A stretch of DNA of 64,000 nt from Desulfoluna butyratoxydans. GTDB taxonomy: Bacteria; Desulfobacterota; Desulfobacteria; Desulfobacterales; Desulfolunaceae. The position numbers were made by a program, and so were the translations under genes. Below are positions 51,201 through 59,616 of this stretch, piece after piece (position 1 is the first letter of the stretch; every line of letters begins with the position of its first letter). The notes below the pieces were generated by a model that made no database searches, was not told the DNA's origin, and was given only the letters and a program-made list of their open reading frames with translations. The stretch is from assembly GCF_900699765.1 (NCBI RefSeq), contig NZ_CAADHO010000003.1, forward strand, positions 248,001 to 312,000. Direction: 5' to 3'.

Positions 51201-51524
51201 CTCTTCCAGTTCGGGATGAATCACAGCGCACAGGAACAACAGGTCTTCTCCGGTCATGGATGCCTGGAGGTTATCCATGTCGGAATCCTTATGGAAGTAG
51301 TAGGCGTCTTCCATGAGGTATTTTTGAAGGTCCGGATGATCGTCAAAGGCGGAAAACGGAATATTGTCACCGGTATGGTAAAAATGGGCAACACAATAGG
51401 AGGCGGTAAATGCGTCACCTGTTTGGATCAACTCTGTATATCGTTTTAACGCACGGCGCATGCTGGCAATATCTGCCGGGTGATAATTTATGGCATATTC
51501 CGGTGTGTATTCTTCAAGTCTCAT
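48291..51524 (-). CDS. Large acidic cytoplasmic protein of unknown function
   Basis: A protein of about 1077 aa from ATG 51524 (AAAGG upstream); an in-frame start at 51563 is less likely. It has no signal peptide or membrane segment. It is rich in Asp, Glu, Tyr and Trp, almost entirely helical, with a charged low-complexity patch near residues 330-360 (DEKEQEKALEDQVKEQQATP) and another around GKKTCPASPPAAA. The N-terminal part (ADIASMRRALKRYTELIQTG) and many short helix pairs suggest a HEAT- or TPR-like solenoid. I recognise no catalytic motif and cannot name a family. It has its own unit, convergent with the rdh operon. Confidence 0.75.
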   Translation of the reverse strand: MRLEEYTPEYAINYHPADIASMRRALKRYTELIQTGDAFTASYCVAHFYHTGDNIPFSAFDDHPDLQKYLMEDAYYFHKDSDMDNLQASMTGEDLLFLCAVIHPELEEDIKTTCEAMVRYARELNDSSEMWITVETPFGVEPLHIVATRYPKYGYLLASFLVPYWDDEHMHEPLYRLAAWKNNLGITEDTLKAFCYADNATVRENMLGYDSYDGYDDSGDPIESNFDLITHFREHPDAYDTFKQMLADRYREMPLLQYSKDLDEYNETPLRTLVMEMLYVLGTVDFWDDDFDADAYLSQPFVTTDAKQEAEELKADVEQRLGRPVVISLDEKEQEKALEDQVKEQQATPQADAWQEVITKVLPDGEALWHYIATGEGPEVQDAVKKTDLAKGAKKAKCAMASDLALQAKYAPMEKWIFREMGAYAKECLAQDPILGKEQIFRFYDVMHRCMASPPIYCETRRGLVDELNIATDEELEERFPTTYKKQFEVLPTNVRDWYQFSDLHRTLPKFFRLLQENEKQAAPYLLEWFALEKPKTEEKGKKTCPASPPAAAVMASYLAVRDNRDKAFGDLTTAAMAYLEDYGPRFILSCLGSQGQWTLFDEYESEKDAVYDTEYRQNHQKEILKNYHHWKPVEHYVRTGEFEKKSGQKALDAFVAYFNRYAEIDDDEIAKHQPRYGWIDGSQDETTLAMVMAYWAVKIPSLKGVEIFRRFLKIAFQMAPMKVISQLSGMLPALENIDDMELFMDTLSSLKPLGLEEDAYWSYQLYRIYDDGDVYDIDPERPGDLSAAQLHYLQLLTLYLQGTAPAQAMKKSSPYLDAPFDAIRSELRIGVHRLPRRRLMKIYRHATRVLGSQEGLTAELDKMALDKVRRSLEKNIARLPHYFEARLKQHQIPYDEEPVSGDELKDFLVPEYPPSDDAITEDRYEEIKAEILEDHQNAHYQWCVIQKTTRGMRFLCNAKMLRFGLWCNEHKKDDRITAYHLFITDASCPQALIEDLEALQQIDYKEAWMERFDTYLRGDTDFESIQTLIECGISDDEFLEADGFDDIDLEDIIDNLSPNLQERLVKIAEAKDVDLM

Positions 51525-52149
51525 CTGAACCTTTATCTTTGCATGTGTTTTTATGAACAGCACCAGGGGTGGTCATCAATTCTGGCTTTGCCCGGATATT
51601 TCATGAGTCGAGTGCACCCGTATTCAAGGCATCAGAGCGGCAGGTCCGGGTCAGGGGGTGGCCGGATAAAAATCACGCATACCAATGTGTATTTTTTACT
51701 TTTGCCATAGCCGCTGTGACGAGTGCTATAATTACTTAAAAAATAGTTTTAATTCGGGTTTGTTTTAGCAAAGTGTCCGATTGATGTATACCGTTTTTGA
51801 TGGGGTTCGACATGGAAAATCAAGGACAAGCGGCTGTGCTGAAAAGCATTGGTCTAACATAGGGTCACATGCAAATGGAAATAACCTTTCGGGACATGCA
51901 TCAATACTCTGGTTTTGTGGAGAAGGAACCTTGTGCATGAAACCTCTCTCTCCGTGGGCTTCAATGCGTAACCAAAAAGTAGCATAAGACTATCTCTGTT
52001 TTAATTTCTTGCTTGTGTGACGTGAGCTTTTTTCGTATCACGGAGCGTTTAGCAACGGGGCTGTTTCACGCCCTCTATACACCCTGATTCATTTCGCGAT
52101 AAAGATGTCTGTGTGGTGTGATTTTTTTGATCTGTATTAAGGATGTGTT
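51525..52149. other. Intergenic region between divergent genes
   Basis: About 620 bases, AT-rich in the middle (51715-51800). It must hold promoters for the leftward large protein and the rightward Spo0M-like gene. A 68-codon frame at 51781-51987 has no ribosome site or recognisable protein features and I do not call it. No RNA gene seen. Confidence 0.5.
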
Positions 52150-52617
52150 ATGGGACTGTTGGGTAAGTTGAAGGCCGTGAAAAACGCCGTGACGGGCGGT
52201 GCTGCAAAGGTGTGTGTGGAATGCGAGGACTTCTCTTTTACCAGGCCTTTCACGGTCACCGTCGTGGCCCAGACCATGGATGCCCCGGTGAAGATGAGTC
52301 GGGTCTATATGAAGGTCCAGGGGCAGGAAGAGGTCGAGTTGACCGATACGGATGTGGTGTTTGATTCGGACGGGGACTCGAGTTGCCGTGTGGAGACGAT
52401 CTCTGCGTCCCATGTAACGGTGGATTTGCAGTACACCGTGGCCGACGGCCAGGAACTTGAGGCCAATACGACCTACCGTTGGGATGTGCAAGTGGCGCTT
52501 CCCGAAGATGCGCCGCTCATTTACATCGGGCACAATTGCAAACACACCTATTGTGCCTATGCCGGTCTGGATTGCAGGGGAAACGACCCTGATTCCGGCT
52601 GGGTGGACCTGGTCTGA
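52150..52617 (+). CDS. Spo0M/arrestin-like beta-sandwich protein
   Basis: A 155-aa protein from ATG 52150. The short helical start MGLLGKLKAVKNAVTGGAAK leads into alternating strands: FTRPFTVTVVAQTMDAPVKM, SRVYMKVQGQEEVE, VTVDLQYTVADGQELEANTT, YRWDVQVALPEDAPL. It closes with a Cys-containing loop and SGWVDL. This order matches the N-terminal arrestin-like half of Spo0M-family proteins, which are longer (about 250 aa). Four or five cysteines (VCVEC, HNCKHTYC, DCRG) are unusual for that family and might bind metal. It stands alone, followed by a strong terminator. Confidence 0.55.
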   Translation: MGLLGKLKAVKNAVTGGAAKVCVECEDFSFTRPFTVTVVAQTMDAPVKMSRVYMKVQGQEEVELTDTDVVFDSDGDSSCRVETISASHVTVDLQYTVADGQELEANTTYRWDVQVALPEDAPLIYIGHNCKHTYCAYAGLDCRGNDPDSGWVDLV

Positions 52618-52671
52618 CGGGCTTGCCCTGCTTCGGCACCTGTGCAACCCATGTCGAGCTGGCTCCCAGAC

Positions 52672-52706
52672 AAAAAAGGCCCGGGAAACATCCCCGGGCC
52701 TTTTTT
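52672..52706. terminator. Strong bidirectional terminator
   Basis: AAAAAAGGCCCGGG, loop AAACAT, CCCCGGGCCTTTTTT, between the convergent Spo0M-like and darB-like genes. Both strands have the U-tract needed. Confidence 0.93.
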
Positions 52707-52764
52707 ATTCCCTGTGAGCCGGCACCCCCGCCTTTGGTGCCGGGTCGTTACTTATCCGATGGAA

Positions 52765-53916
52765 TCACACGGCATCGAGAAGCATGTAGGCGTTGGAGAA
52801 GCGCCCGCTTTCCGGGATAAAGCAAAGAACCTTGTGGCCTTTTTTCAGGTTGCCGGATTTGAAGAGTTCTTCCAGCATCACGTAAATGGAGGCGGAGCCC
52901 GTGTTGCCCTTGGTGCTCAGGTTGGTGAACCACTTTTCGTAGGGGATGTGGAAACCAATTTCCTGCATCCCTTTGTAGAGGGGCTCTTTGAAGAAGTGGG
53001 AGGAGAAGTGGGGCAGGAACCAGTCGATCTCGTCGGCGACGAGCCCTTTGTTCTCCACCACTTTTTTCAGGTGGCGGTGAACGGCCATGTTCACGATGTT
53101 GTCGCCGAGGAGCCGGGTGTCCTGCTTCAGGGCGAAAAAGTCGTTGTCCACGGCTTCTTCAAGGGAGCTGGTCTGCCGGAATCCCACCATTTTTCCTTCT
53201 TTGTTTTTCCTGCCGCCGGAGTACATGCACGTGTCGTAATCGCTGGCAAAAGAGATGTGGTCGATCCAGTCCACCTTGAGGGAGAGCCCCTCGGGGTTCT
53301 GCTCATTGGACATGTAGACGGCACCTGCCGCATCCGAGAGCATCCATCTCAGGAATTCGGCGTCAAAGATGAGCTCCGGGTTTTTGTCGATGTCTTTGGT
53401 GCCGTTGGTCTCTTTGTGTCTGAAAAAATTGGAGCGCAGGATGGAAGAGGCGATTTCAGAGCCCGTGGTCACGGCGTTTTTGGAGAAACCGGACGCCACG
53501 TTCATGTAACCGAATTTCAGGGCGCTGATGCCGCTCAGGCAAATGCCTGCCGTTGAGATCACCTCGCAAGGCGTGGATTTGAGCTCGCCGTGTACCATGA
53601 GGCCATGGCCCGGTGCCGTCACGTCGGGCACGGTGGAGCCGCAACACAGGCACTCGATGTCGCTGGCCGAAAACCCGTTGTAAGGCTTGAGGCCCTTGAT
53701 GGCCTCGGCCGTGAGCTCGGCGTTGGTGTGGGTCATCTCCCCGGTATCCTTGTCCACGGCATAGTATCGGGTCTTGATGCCGTTGTGCTTGAGGATCTTG
53801 TTGCGGATTTTCGACGGGGTTTCGTTGATCATGCCAAGAACAGATTCCATCTCGTCGTTTCCAACAGGGGCATTGGGCAGTGCAACAGCGATGTCGTTGA
53901 TGTAGACGTCTTTCAT
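52765..53916 (-). CDS. darB: Ketoacyl-ACP synthase III-like protein, DarB-like
   Basis: A 383-aa thiolase-fold condensing enzyme. The catalytic triad can be placed at the Cys of STAGICLSGISALKFG, the His of WFLPHFSSHFF, and the Asn of LSTKGNTGSASIYVM. The length and the N-terminus (VYINDIAVALPNAPVGNDEM) are those of the KASIII relatives called DarB, which initiate dialkylresorcinol synthesis together with DarA; a DarA-like gene lies upstream on the same strand. It starts at ATG 53916 with AGGAG upstream. An ordinary FabH role is less likely because the sequence is longer and diverged. A fragment of a paralogue lies at 48183-48233. Confidence 0.7.
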   Translation of the reverse strand: MKDVYINDIAVALPNAPVGNDEMESVLGMINETPSKIRNKILKHNGIKTRYYAVDKDTGEMTHTNAELTAEAIKGLKPYNGFSASDIECLCCGSTVPDVTAPGHGLMVHGELKSTPCEVISTAGICLSGISALKFGYMNVASGFSKNAVTTGSEIASSILRSNFFRHKETNGTKDIDKNPELIFDAEFLRWMLSDAAGAVYMSNEQNPEGLSLKVDWIDHISFASDYDTCMYSGGRKNKEGKMVGFRQTSSLEEAVDNDFFALKQDTRLLGDNIVNMAVHRHLKKVVENKGLVADEIDWFLPHFSSHFFKEPLYKGMQEIGFHIPYEKWFTNLSTKGNTGSASIYVMLEELFKSGNLKKGHKVLCFIPESGRFSNAYMLLDAV

Positions 53917-54137
53917 GGTTGGCTCCTTTGTGTTGAAGGTGAAACGTTATGGATTGACGACAATAACATCGGGTACGCTTAGAAAAGGGTTCGACTCTTT
54001 TAGGGCCATGCCAAGAATAAATTACACATGACGGGATCATCCCATAAGTCCTCAGCATGATTTTTTGATCGTTGATTCGATACATATCGAATTTATGTCG
54101 GAGTATCGTTATGTATTATTATTTTAGGGCATAGCCC

Positions 54138-55070
54138 TTACGTGCTTCCTTTTTCCGTGGCAAAGGGGTTGTGAAGGGAGGACAGGTAGGCCCCCACGCG
54201 GCCCTGGAAAAAGAGCCGGAGCACCAGGCTTCCCACCAGGCACAGGGGCACGATGACCAGAATCGAGAAAAACAACGAGAGGAAAAACAGGAACTCCATG
54301 GGGTAGCGGAGCCCGTACCAGAGGCGGCCGGAGAGTCTTGCCAGCTTGGCCCAGGGCCAGAAGAGGAGCAGGCCGAATTTTTCCGGCAGCATGTATTTGC
54401 CGCTCACCTCCGGCACCTCGTCGCTTAGTTTGACCAGGCGGCATTCATCTAACTCATCTTTTTCCAGGGCCACGGCAAGGCGATCGCCAACGGCCTCCAG
54501 GGAGTCGATGTCGCGGGTGGAGACCCCGGCGGCCGGCAGGGAGCGGATTACCTGTTTTTGCCCGGTGAAGAGCCACAGGGGGGTGGTAAGGAAGGTGGCC
54601 GAGGCGGGACCCTGGTCGATGAGCACCACATGGCCGATGATCCGGCCCCCTAGTCTCCGGACGAGGGTGCTGGCCTGGAACCAGGCGCGGTGCCACATGT
54701 TCCGGCAGGCATTGACCATCACCACGGGGGTCCCTTCAAGAACTTTAGCCCCCATGGTGTGCAAAAATCCCAGCATGGGAAGTGAGAGCTTCAGGAACCA
54801 CACATGGTACCCTAGGATGACCAGGTCGTAGTCCCCCGGGTTCAATTCCATTTCAGGTGTCTCCATGGCCGGCGGAACTTCGAGGTAGGCTTCGGGAAAC
54901 ACATCGAAGAAACGGAAAAAGGTCCAGGGGTAGGGGTAGGCCTTTTTCGGGGAGAGAACCAGGGTCTCAACCTCCACCCCCTCCAATGCTTTGAGGGGCC
55001 GGGTCAGGGAATCCAGGCACTCACCCAACTGGCCGCTTTGGGAAAAATAGATACACAACACGCGTTTCAT
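54138..55070 (-). CDS. darA: DarA-like flavodoxin-fold protein with C-terminal membrane segment
   Basis: A 310-aa protein. The N-terminus MKRVLCIYFSQSGQLGECLD is a flavodoxin-type P-loop, followed by KKAYPYPWTFFRFFDVFPEA, YDLVILGYHVWFLKLSLPML and VVMVNACRNMWHRA. These match my memory of proteins annotated dialkylresorcinol condensing enzyme DarA. Beyond residue 235 there is an amphipathic stretch and a membrane hairpin (FLFFLSLFFSILVIVPLCLV). It is upstream of the darB-like gene by 221 bases on the same strand. The reaction could be condensation of two ketoacyl thioesters, or a quinone or flavin redox step; naming is from pattern only. Confidence 0.6.
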   Translation of the reverse strand: MKRVLCIYFSQSGQLGECLDSLTRPLKALEGVEVETLVLSPKKAYPYPWTFFRFFDVFPEAYLEVPPAMETPEMELNPGDYDLVILGYHVWFLKLSLPMLGFLHTMGAKVLEGTPVVMVNACRNMWHRAWFQASTLVRRLGGRIIGHVVLIDQGPASATFLTTPLWLFTGQKQVIRSLPAAGVSTRDIDSLEAVGDRLAVALEKDELDECRLVKLSDEVPEVSGKYMLPEKFGLLLFWPWAKLARLSGRLWYGLRYPMEFLFFLSLFFSILVIVPLCLVGSLVLRLFFQGRVGAYLSSLHNPFATEKGST

Positions 55071-55330
55071 TCATCCGACTCCTTTTCTGGTTCTGTTGAC
55101 GGGTAAGGGCTCGGTATTTGCTCATCATGCAGGAAATGGGCTCCATCTATTGCCTCACAATACCTGGCGATGAGAAATCCGTTGTGGAAAATTAAGCCCT
55201 CCAGGGGCGCGTCATTTTGCTCCCTGAGGATGCAGGCCACCCTCGGGGGTGTACAAAGGGACTGGGCGGAAAAAAATGAGGTTTCGTTTATTGGGATAAG
55301 GAGAATAAGGAAGGGTCGCCAACTTGACAC
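55067..55330 (-). CDS. Possible small gene ahead of darA
   Basis: An 87-codon frame whose TGA overlaps the darA-like ATG as ATGA, the only strong argument for it. The C-terminal half (EGLIFHNGFLIARYCEAIDG, then acidic PSTEPEKESDE) looks protein-like; the N-terminal part is less convincing and a later internal start may apply. No family recognised. Confidence 0.35.
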   Translation of the reverse strand: MSSWRPFLILLIPINETSFFSAQSLCTPPRVACILREQNDAPLEGLIFHNGFLIARYCEAIDGAHFLHDEQIPSPYPSTEPEKESDE

Positions 55331-56236
55331 ACCTCGGGTGTATCTATATATTGGCTGGTAACAGTGAGAATACTTCTCTTATTCTCATGCCTTGGGGGTA
55401 CAGGGTGTGGCCGCACTCTGTGCTCCCTTTTTTATTTTTTATAAAACTATACAGTATCAAGCAATGAGAGAGGTACCCGGCAACGGTGTAAATACCATCG
55501 TCGTATTTCTGGAAGGTCAGTCTCGTGTGTTCGGTGGTGGTCGTTTACAGGTGTTGCGAGGCTTAAACAGGAACAATGGTTCGTTGTTTTCAGTTTATAA
55601 ATTAGATGGTTTTTCTTTGTCAAGCCATTTTGAATGACTTTTTTGCTTCCTGTTTTCTTATGGGCTTTGATGGCGTGTTTGGACCTTTTTGTCGGTAATG
55701 AAAAAGCATTGTTTTTGTGTTGTTCTTGGTCGTATATATCTGTTTATATTCTATCTATCGTTGTGGGTTCCGATTGCGGATGTTGTTTTATGAGGTGAAT
55801 TGTTCGCTATGTTAGAAATGAGTTAGAGACAAAATTTGTCTTTTCTAACGGTGTTTTTTTATCGTCGTTTCGCGTGAAGGTACCCTTTGCGAGATCTTTT
55901 GGATTTCCTTTGTTAAGCTGCACGAAGAAATATGTCGGAAAAGGACCGGCACAGAGGGCAAGCTTTTAGGCCCTGGTGCGTCAATACTTGTTGTAAGATA
56001 TTCTTTAATAATAATATCTTGTGAAGTTTTGCTTAGGGTGTCGAAATCATTGCCCGTGCCATTTTGTGTGTTATGGTGTGAAATGGTTTGCTTCTCGTGG
56101 GCACCCCTGTAGCAGGCTTTTGGGGTTGTCCGCGATTTCTGTGACAGAAAAAAGCCGGGGCATACCCGATTTTCTGGATGCACGCCGGTTGGAAATCCCT
56201 CGTTCCACCAAAATCCCCCCTTTGGGTCTCTTTAAT
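55331..56236. other. Long AT-rich intergenic region
   Basis: About 900 bases with short frames on both strands but none with a ribosome site and sensible composition. The stretch 55600-55850 is notably T-rich. It should include promoters for the leftward dar-like unit and for marR. I see no tandem repeat or stable RNA fold in it by eye. Confidence 0.5.
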
Positions 56237-56254
56237 TTGACAGTGTGCTGTCAA
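56237..56254. promoter_or_regulatory. MarR operator candidate TTGACAG-TGTG-CTGTCAA
   Basis: A perfect 7-bp inverted repeat with a 4-bp centre, 17 bases upstream of the marR start codon. The left arm also contains TTGACA. A further half-site GCTGTCAT overlaps the start codon at 56266-56273. This is the size and place expected for autoregulation by a MarR dimer. Confidence 0.75.
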
Positions 56255-56271
56255 TATGGGAGGGTGCTGTC

Positions 56272-56721
56272 ATGGATACGGAAAACCAAACAAAACGGAC
56301 AGACGCAGCTGAAAGGTTCACACAGATCATTCTTGAAACCTTTCGCTTCAACGGAGCTCTCATTGCGGCGGGGGATCAGTTGACGAAGGAGTTTGGGCTG
56401 ACAAGTGCCACGTGGAAGATACTGGGGGCCATCCAGGAGGAGCCATTGACCATGGCACAGATTGCCCGTGACAAGGGGCTTACGCGGCAAAGTGTCCGAA
56501 GGACGACGGCTCTGCTTGAATCCAGGGGGTTCGTCGAATTGCAGGAGAATCTGGACCATCGTCGGGCCAGGCTGGTGACCCTGTCTGAAAAAGGGGGCGC
56601 TGTGCTGGCGCGGGTCACTGAGGTTCAAGCCGTGTGGGCCAATGCCATTGCCGAGGGGATGGATCCCGAGGCACTGGCCGTGACCCTTCGGACGTTGAGG
56701 GCCCTGTCTGCAAAATTGTAA
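56272..56721 (+). CDS. MarR-family transcriptional regulator
   Basis: A 149-aa protein from ATG 56272 with GGGAGGG seven bases upstream. It shows a typical winged helix: LTKEFGLTSATWKILGAIQE, PLTMAQIARDKGLTRQSVRR recognition helix, LLESRGFVELQENLDHRRAR wing, then a C-terminal dimer helix (EAVTLRTLRALSAKL-like). It probably represses itself and the membrane protein gene 64 bases downstream through the adjacent inverted repeat; the inducer is unknown. Confidence 0.9.
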   Translation: MDTENQTKRTDAAERFTQIILETFRFNGALIAAGDQLTKEFGLTSATWKILGAIQEEPLTMAQIARDKGLTRQSVRRTTALLESRGFVELQENLDHRRARLVTLSEKGGAVLARVTEVQAVWANAIAEGMDPEALAVTLRTLRALSAKL

Positions 56722-56784
56722 ACCATCGTGTATCGAAAACCACGTTGGCCAGGATAGGTGAAATATCCGGGTTAGGAGGCAGCC

Positions 56785-57285
56785 ATGAAGACCATGAGCC
56801 GATCGCAGCAGAACATGTTGAAAGCGGTCCACCTTATTGCAGCGGGCCTGTGGCTCTCAAGCGTGATCATCATCGCGGTGATGCCGTATGTTTCGAAAGG
56901 CATCTCAAGCGGTGAAGCCCTGTACATGTACAATCTGATTTTTCATTTTATCGATATGAAGATCCTTACCCCGGCAGCCGTGGTGACGCTGATCACCGGT
57001 CTGCTCTATTCCCTTTTTACCCGATGGGGTTTCTTCAAACACGGCTGGCTGATTTACAAATGGGCAGCCACCCTTGCCATCATCCTCAGCGGCACCTTTT
57101 ATCTCGGGCCCATGGTGACCCAGAGTATGGTGATATCGGAGCTGAAGGGCATGGCGGCGCTTCAGGACCCCGTTTATCTTCATGGCTTGACGGTGGGGGC
57201 CTGGGCAGCGGGTATCAACACGCTTCTTCTTGGCCTTGCCGTTGTCTTTTCCATCTACAAACCCTGGAAGAAAAAAAACGGATAG
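56785..57285 (+). CDS. Four-TM membrane protein (DUF2269/CopD-like)
   Basis: A 166-aa protein from ATG 56785 with AGGAGG upstream. Four membrane segments: LIAAGLWLSSVIIIAVMPYV, ILTPAAVVTLITGLLYSLFT, YKWAATLAIILSGTFYLGPM and GAWAAGINTLLLGLAVVFSI. An N-terminal His (LKAVHLIAAGLW) and an internal His-Gly-Trp resemble the DUF2269/CopD group of possible heme- or copper-linked membrane proteins. It lies downstream of marR and is probably its target. A terminator follows at 57307. Confidence 0.75.
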   Translation: MKTMSRSQQNMLKAVHLIAAGLWLSSVIIIAVMPYVSKGISSGEALYMYNLIFHFIDMKILTPAAVVTLITGLLYSLFTRWGFFKHGWLIYKWAATLAIILSGTFYLGPMVTQSMVISELKGMAALQDPVYLHGLTVGAWAAGINTLLLGLAVVFSIYKPWKKKNG

Positions 57286-57306
57286 GGGTGCCTTTCTCTA
57301 AAAGGC

Positions 57307-57340
57307 AAAACGGGCGGCTCATCTGAGCCGCCCGTTTTTA
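57307..57340. terminator. Bidirectional terminator
   Basis: AAAACGGGCGGCTC, loop ATCT, GAGCCGCCCGTTTTT, between the convergent membrane-protein and carboxypeptidase genes. Confidence 0.93.
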
Positions 57341-57423
57341 TTTTACGGGGCGTTTGGTGCCTTGCGTTTCAGTACACCGCATCTGTTTCTGGCTTGCGCC
57401 CCTTGTGACCACGGGCCTTTGGC

Positions 57424-59616
57424 CTACTGGTATGACACGGTAAGGCTCACGCCGGAAAAAGCGGAGTAGGCCCGGATGCCGATGTAGGTGGCCCCGGCAT
57501 TGGGGGAGGCATTGGTGCAGGTTTCGTTGTTGCCCCACTTGTATGGTCTGCAGTCGTAGTCGGACTGGGTGGGCTTTTCGCCGAAGCGGGTATAAAGGTC
57601 CGCGTCACCCGAGCCGTTGTCGATGTCAATGGTGAGGTTTGAGGCCCCTGCCGGGAGAAGGACCTTGTAGTAGAGCCAGTCTCCCTTTGCAGCGGAAAGG
57701 TTGGTAAGGGTCTCTCCGTTGGCGATGACCGGGACCCCGTCGTCGGCCGTTACCATCACCTGACGGGTTGTGGTGGCGGTGAGGCCATCGTTGTCGGTGA
57801 CCGTGAGGGTCACCGTGTACGACCCTGCCGCGCCGTAGGTGTGTTGCGGGTTGGTCTGGGTGCTGGTGGTCCCGTCTCCGAAGGCCCAGCTGCGGGAGGT
57901 GATGCTGCCGTTGTCGTCGCTGCTTTCGTCGGTGAACTGAACGGCCAGGTCTGTGGCTTCAAAGGAGAAGGCGGCCGTGGGCGCTCCGGGTTGGGTCACG
58001 GTGAGGAAGACGGCGCTTACGGCGCCCCAGTTGTTGGCGGTATCTTTGGCGTGCACGAAGATCATGTGTTCGCCGGGGGGAAGGCCCGAGGTGTTCACCG
58101 TGCCGGTGATGCCTTCGGAGGTGGCGTTAAAGGAGCCGTCGGCGGCATTGAGGGGGTAGGTTACGGCACCGGAGGCCCATGGGGGCGTGTCCACGGAGTA
58201 TTCGGCAGCGGCGATGGCCTGGGAGGCTTCCGTGCCGTTGGCACTGCTGTACCGGGTGTCCACGGCCGTGGCTGTCAGGGTGTGGCTAGCGTCCAGGGCC
58301 AAGGTGACAACGTCCGGTCCTGCCGGGATTTTGTATGGGGCCCGGGCCACCTTGGCCGCGTAGATGAGGGCGGGCAGGTTGCCGGGGAGGATCTGGTTTT
58401 CATAGGTTGAGCAGGACTGGAAAAAGGCGGTGCCAAGCTCAAAGCAGTACCCGGCGATGCCCAATTCGCCGTAGGCGTAGTCGTCGGTGGTGCCGGTGGT
58501 GGGGTAGAGGCCCACGGCCTGCTGGGGGGTGTACTCGTTGAAGTAGGCGAACTTCCTGCCCAGGGTCTGGAGCTGGGTGCCGTTGGGGGCGGGGTTGCTG
58601 GTGTCGCCCCAGGGCCAGAGCACCAGCTCGCTGTAGCTGTGGATGTCGATGTACAGGCCCGAGGCGTCGTCGGACACCAGGCCCCCCGGAGTGCCTCCGT
58701 TGTGGTCCTCGAAGATGGCCTTCATGTAGTTCTGAACGGCCTGGGTTTCGGGTTCGGACGCGGCGTGGGAGCCCCGGTAGGTCTGGTCGCAGGTGTAGGT
58801 GCTGGCCCCGCTGCCGCCCCAGTGAAAGTCAAAATTGCGGTTCAGGTCCGCGCCGGGGGTCTGGTGGGCGCAGTAGTCGGTGTTGTGGTTTTTCCGCCAG
58901 GAAGCACCGCCCTCGGCCTGTTTGCGCCCGTCGGGGTTGGCGTGGAGCATGAGATGAACTTCATGGTGATCCAGGATCCACCTGCTGTCTGCATCCGTCT
59001 GGTAGGTTTCCAGGAGGCGGTGGGCAAAAGCCAGGGCCAGGGGAGATGTGGTGTACTCCCGCGCGTGGAGGGCACTTGTGATGAAGAGTTTGGGTTTGTC
59101 TCCGGTGAGGGTTTTGTTGGTGAGCTTCAGGACAAACAGGTCGTAGCCGCCGCTGGTGTTCTCTTTTTTCCAGGAATCCCCGGCATCGATGATCTCAGCC
59201 AGGTTGGGGTTGGACGTGACCATGGCCTGGGCGTCGCTGAAGGTGGCTTCCACGGTCTTGTAGCAGGGGTATCCGGGGATGGTGTCCGCTGATTGTGCGG
59301 ACAGGGCCATGGGGGCTGCGGCATCTTTCCGGTGGAGGATGTACCCTTCATGGGGTTCGATGCGGAACCCCAGGGATGTGAGGTAGGCTTCGTCTTTCAC
59401 GGTAGCGTGAATCACCAGAAACCCCTCGTCGTAATTGATCTCGGGCGGGGTGGGCTCAAAGGACTTGATCACGTAAAGGGCGATCTCTTTGTCCGTGAAA
59501 TAGGCCTTGACGTAGCGCCTTGTCTCCTCGCTCTTTGCCTGGTCGGCAAAGGCTGCGGTCCCTAAGGTCATCAGAAGAACACTCGCGAAAAACAGGCATA
59601 GACATTTGGATCTCAT
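57424..59616 (-). CDS. Secreted M14 zinc carboxypeptidase with PKD and PPC domains
   Basis: A 730-aa protein from ATG 59616, which has AAGGAG six bases upstream; earlier in-frame ATGs lack one. A signal peptide (CLCLFFASVLLMTLGTAAFA) is followed by a propeptide-like region and the M14 domain. Zinc ligands are in SALHAREYTTS (H184, E187), the third is in the LMLHANPDG segment, substrate-binding residues are in LNRNFDFHW, and the catalytic Glu is in CFELGTAFF (E393). After it come a beta domain (about 440-545), a PKD domain (RSWAFGDGTTSTQTNPQHTY) and a C-terminal PPC domain (GDWLYYKVLLPAGASNLTID, DADLYTRFG). It degrades extracellular peptides from the C-terminus. Monocistronic. Confidence 0.93.
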   Translation of the reverse strand: MRSKCLCLFFASVLLMTLGTAAFADQAKSEETRRYVKAYFTDKEIALYVIKSFEPTPPEINYDEGFLVIHATVKDEAYLTSLGFRIEPHEGYILHRKDAAAPMALSAQSADTIPGYPCYKTVEATFSDAQAMVTSNPNLAEIIDAGDSWKKENTSGGYDLFVLKLTNKTLTGDKPKLFITSALHAREYTTSPLALAFAHRLLETYQTDADSRWILDHHEVHLMLHANPDGRKQAEGGASWRKNHNTDYCAHQTPGADLNRNFDFHWGGSGASTYTCDQTYRGSHAASEPETQAVQNYMKAIFEDHNGGTPGGLVSDDASGLYIDIHSYSELVLWPWGDTSNPAPNGTQLQTLGRKFAYFNEYTPQQAVGLYPTTGTTDDYAYGELGIAGYCFELGTAFFQSCSTYENQILPGNLPALIYAAKVARAPYKIPAGPDVVTLALDASHTLTATAVDTRYSSANGTEASQAIAAAEYSVDTPPWASGAVTYPLNAADGSFNATSEGITGTVNTSGLPPGEHMIFVHAKDTANNWGAVSAVFLTVTQPGAPTAAFSFEATDLAVQFTDESSDDNGSITSRSWAFGDGTTSTQTNPQHTYGAAGSYTVTLTVTDNDGLTATTTRQVMVTADDGVPVIANGETLTNLSAAKGDWLYYKVLLPAGASNLTIDIDNGSGDADLYTRFGEKPTQSDYDCRPYKWGNNETCTNASPNAGATYIGIRAYSAFSGVSLTVSYQ

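Noticed and set aside
51781..51987. Small rightward gene in the 51.5-52.1 kb gap
   Set aside because: No ribosome site and an odd translation with no hydrophobic or domain pattern.
55392..55637. An 81-codon rightward frame in the AT-rich gap
   Set aside because: The start context is poor and the sequence shows no recognisable structure; likely chance.
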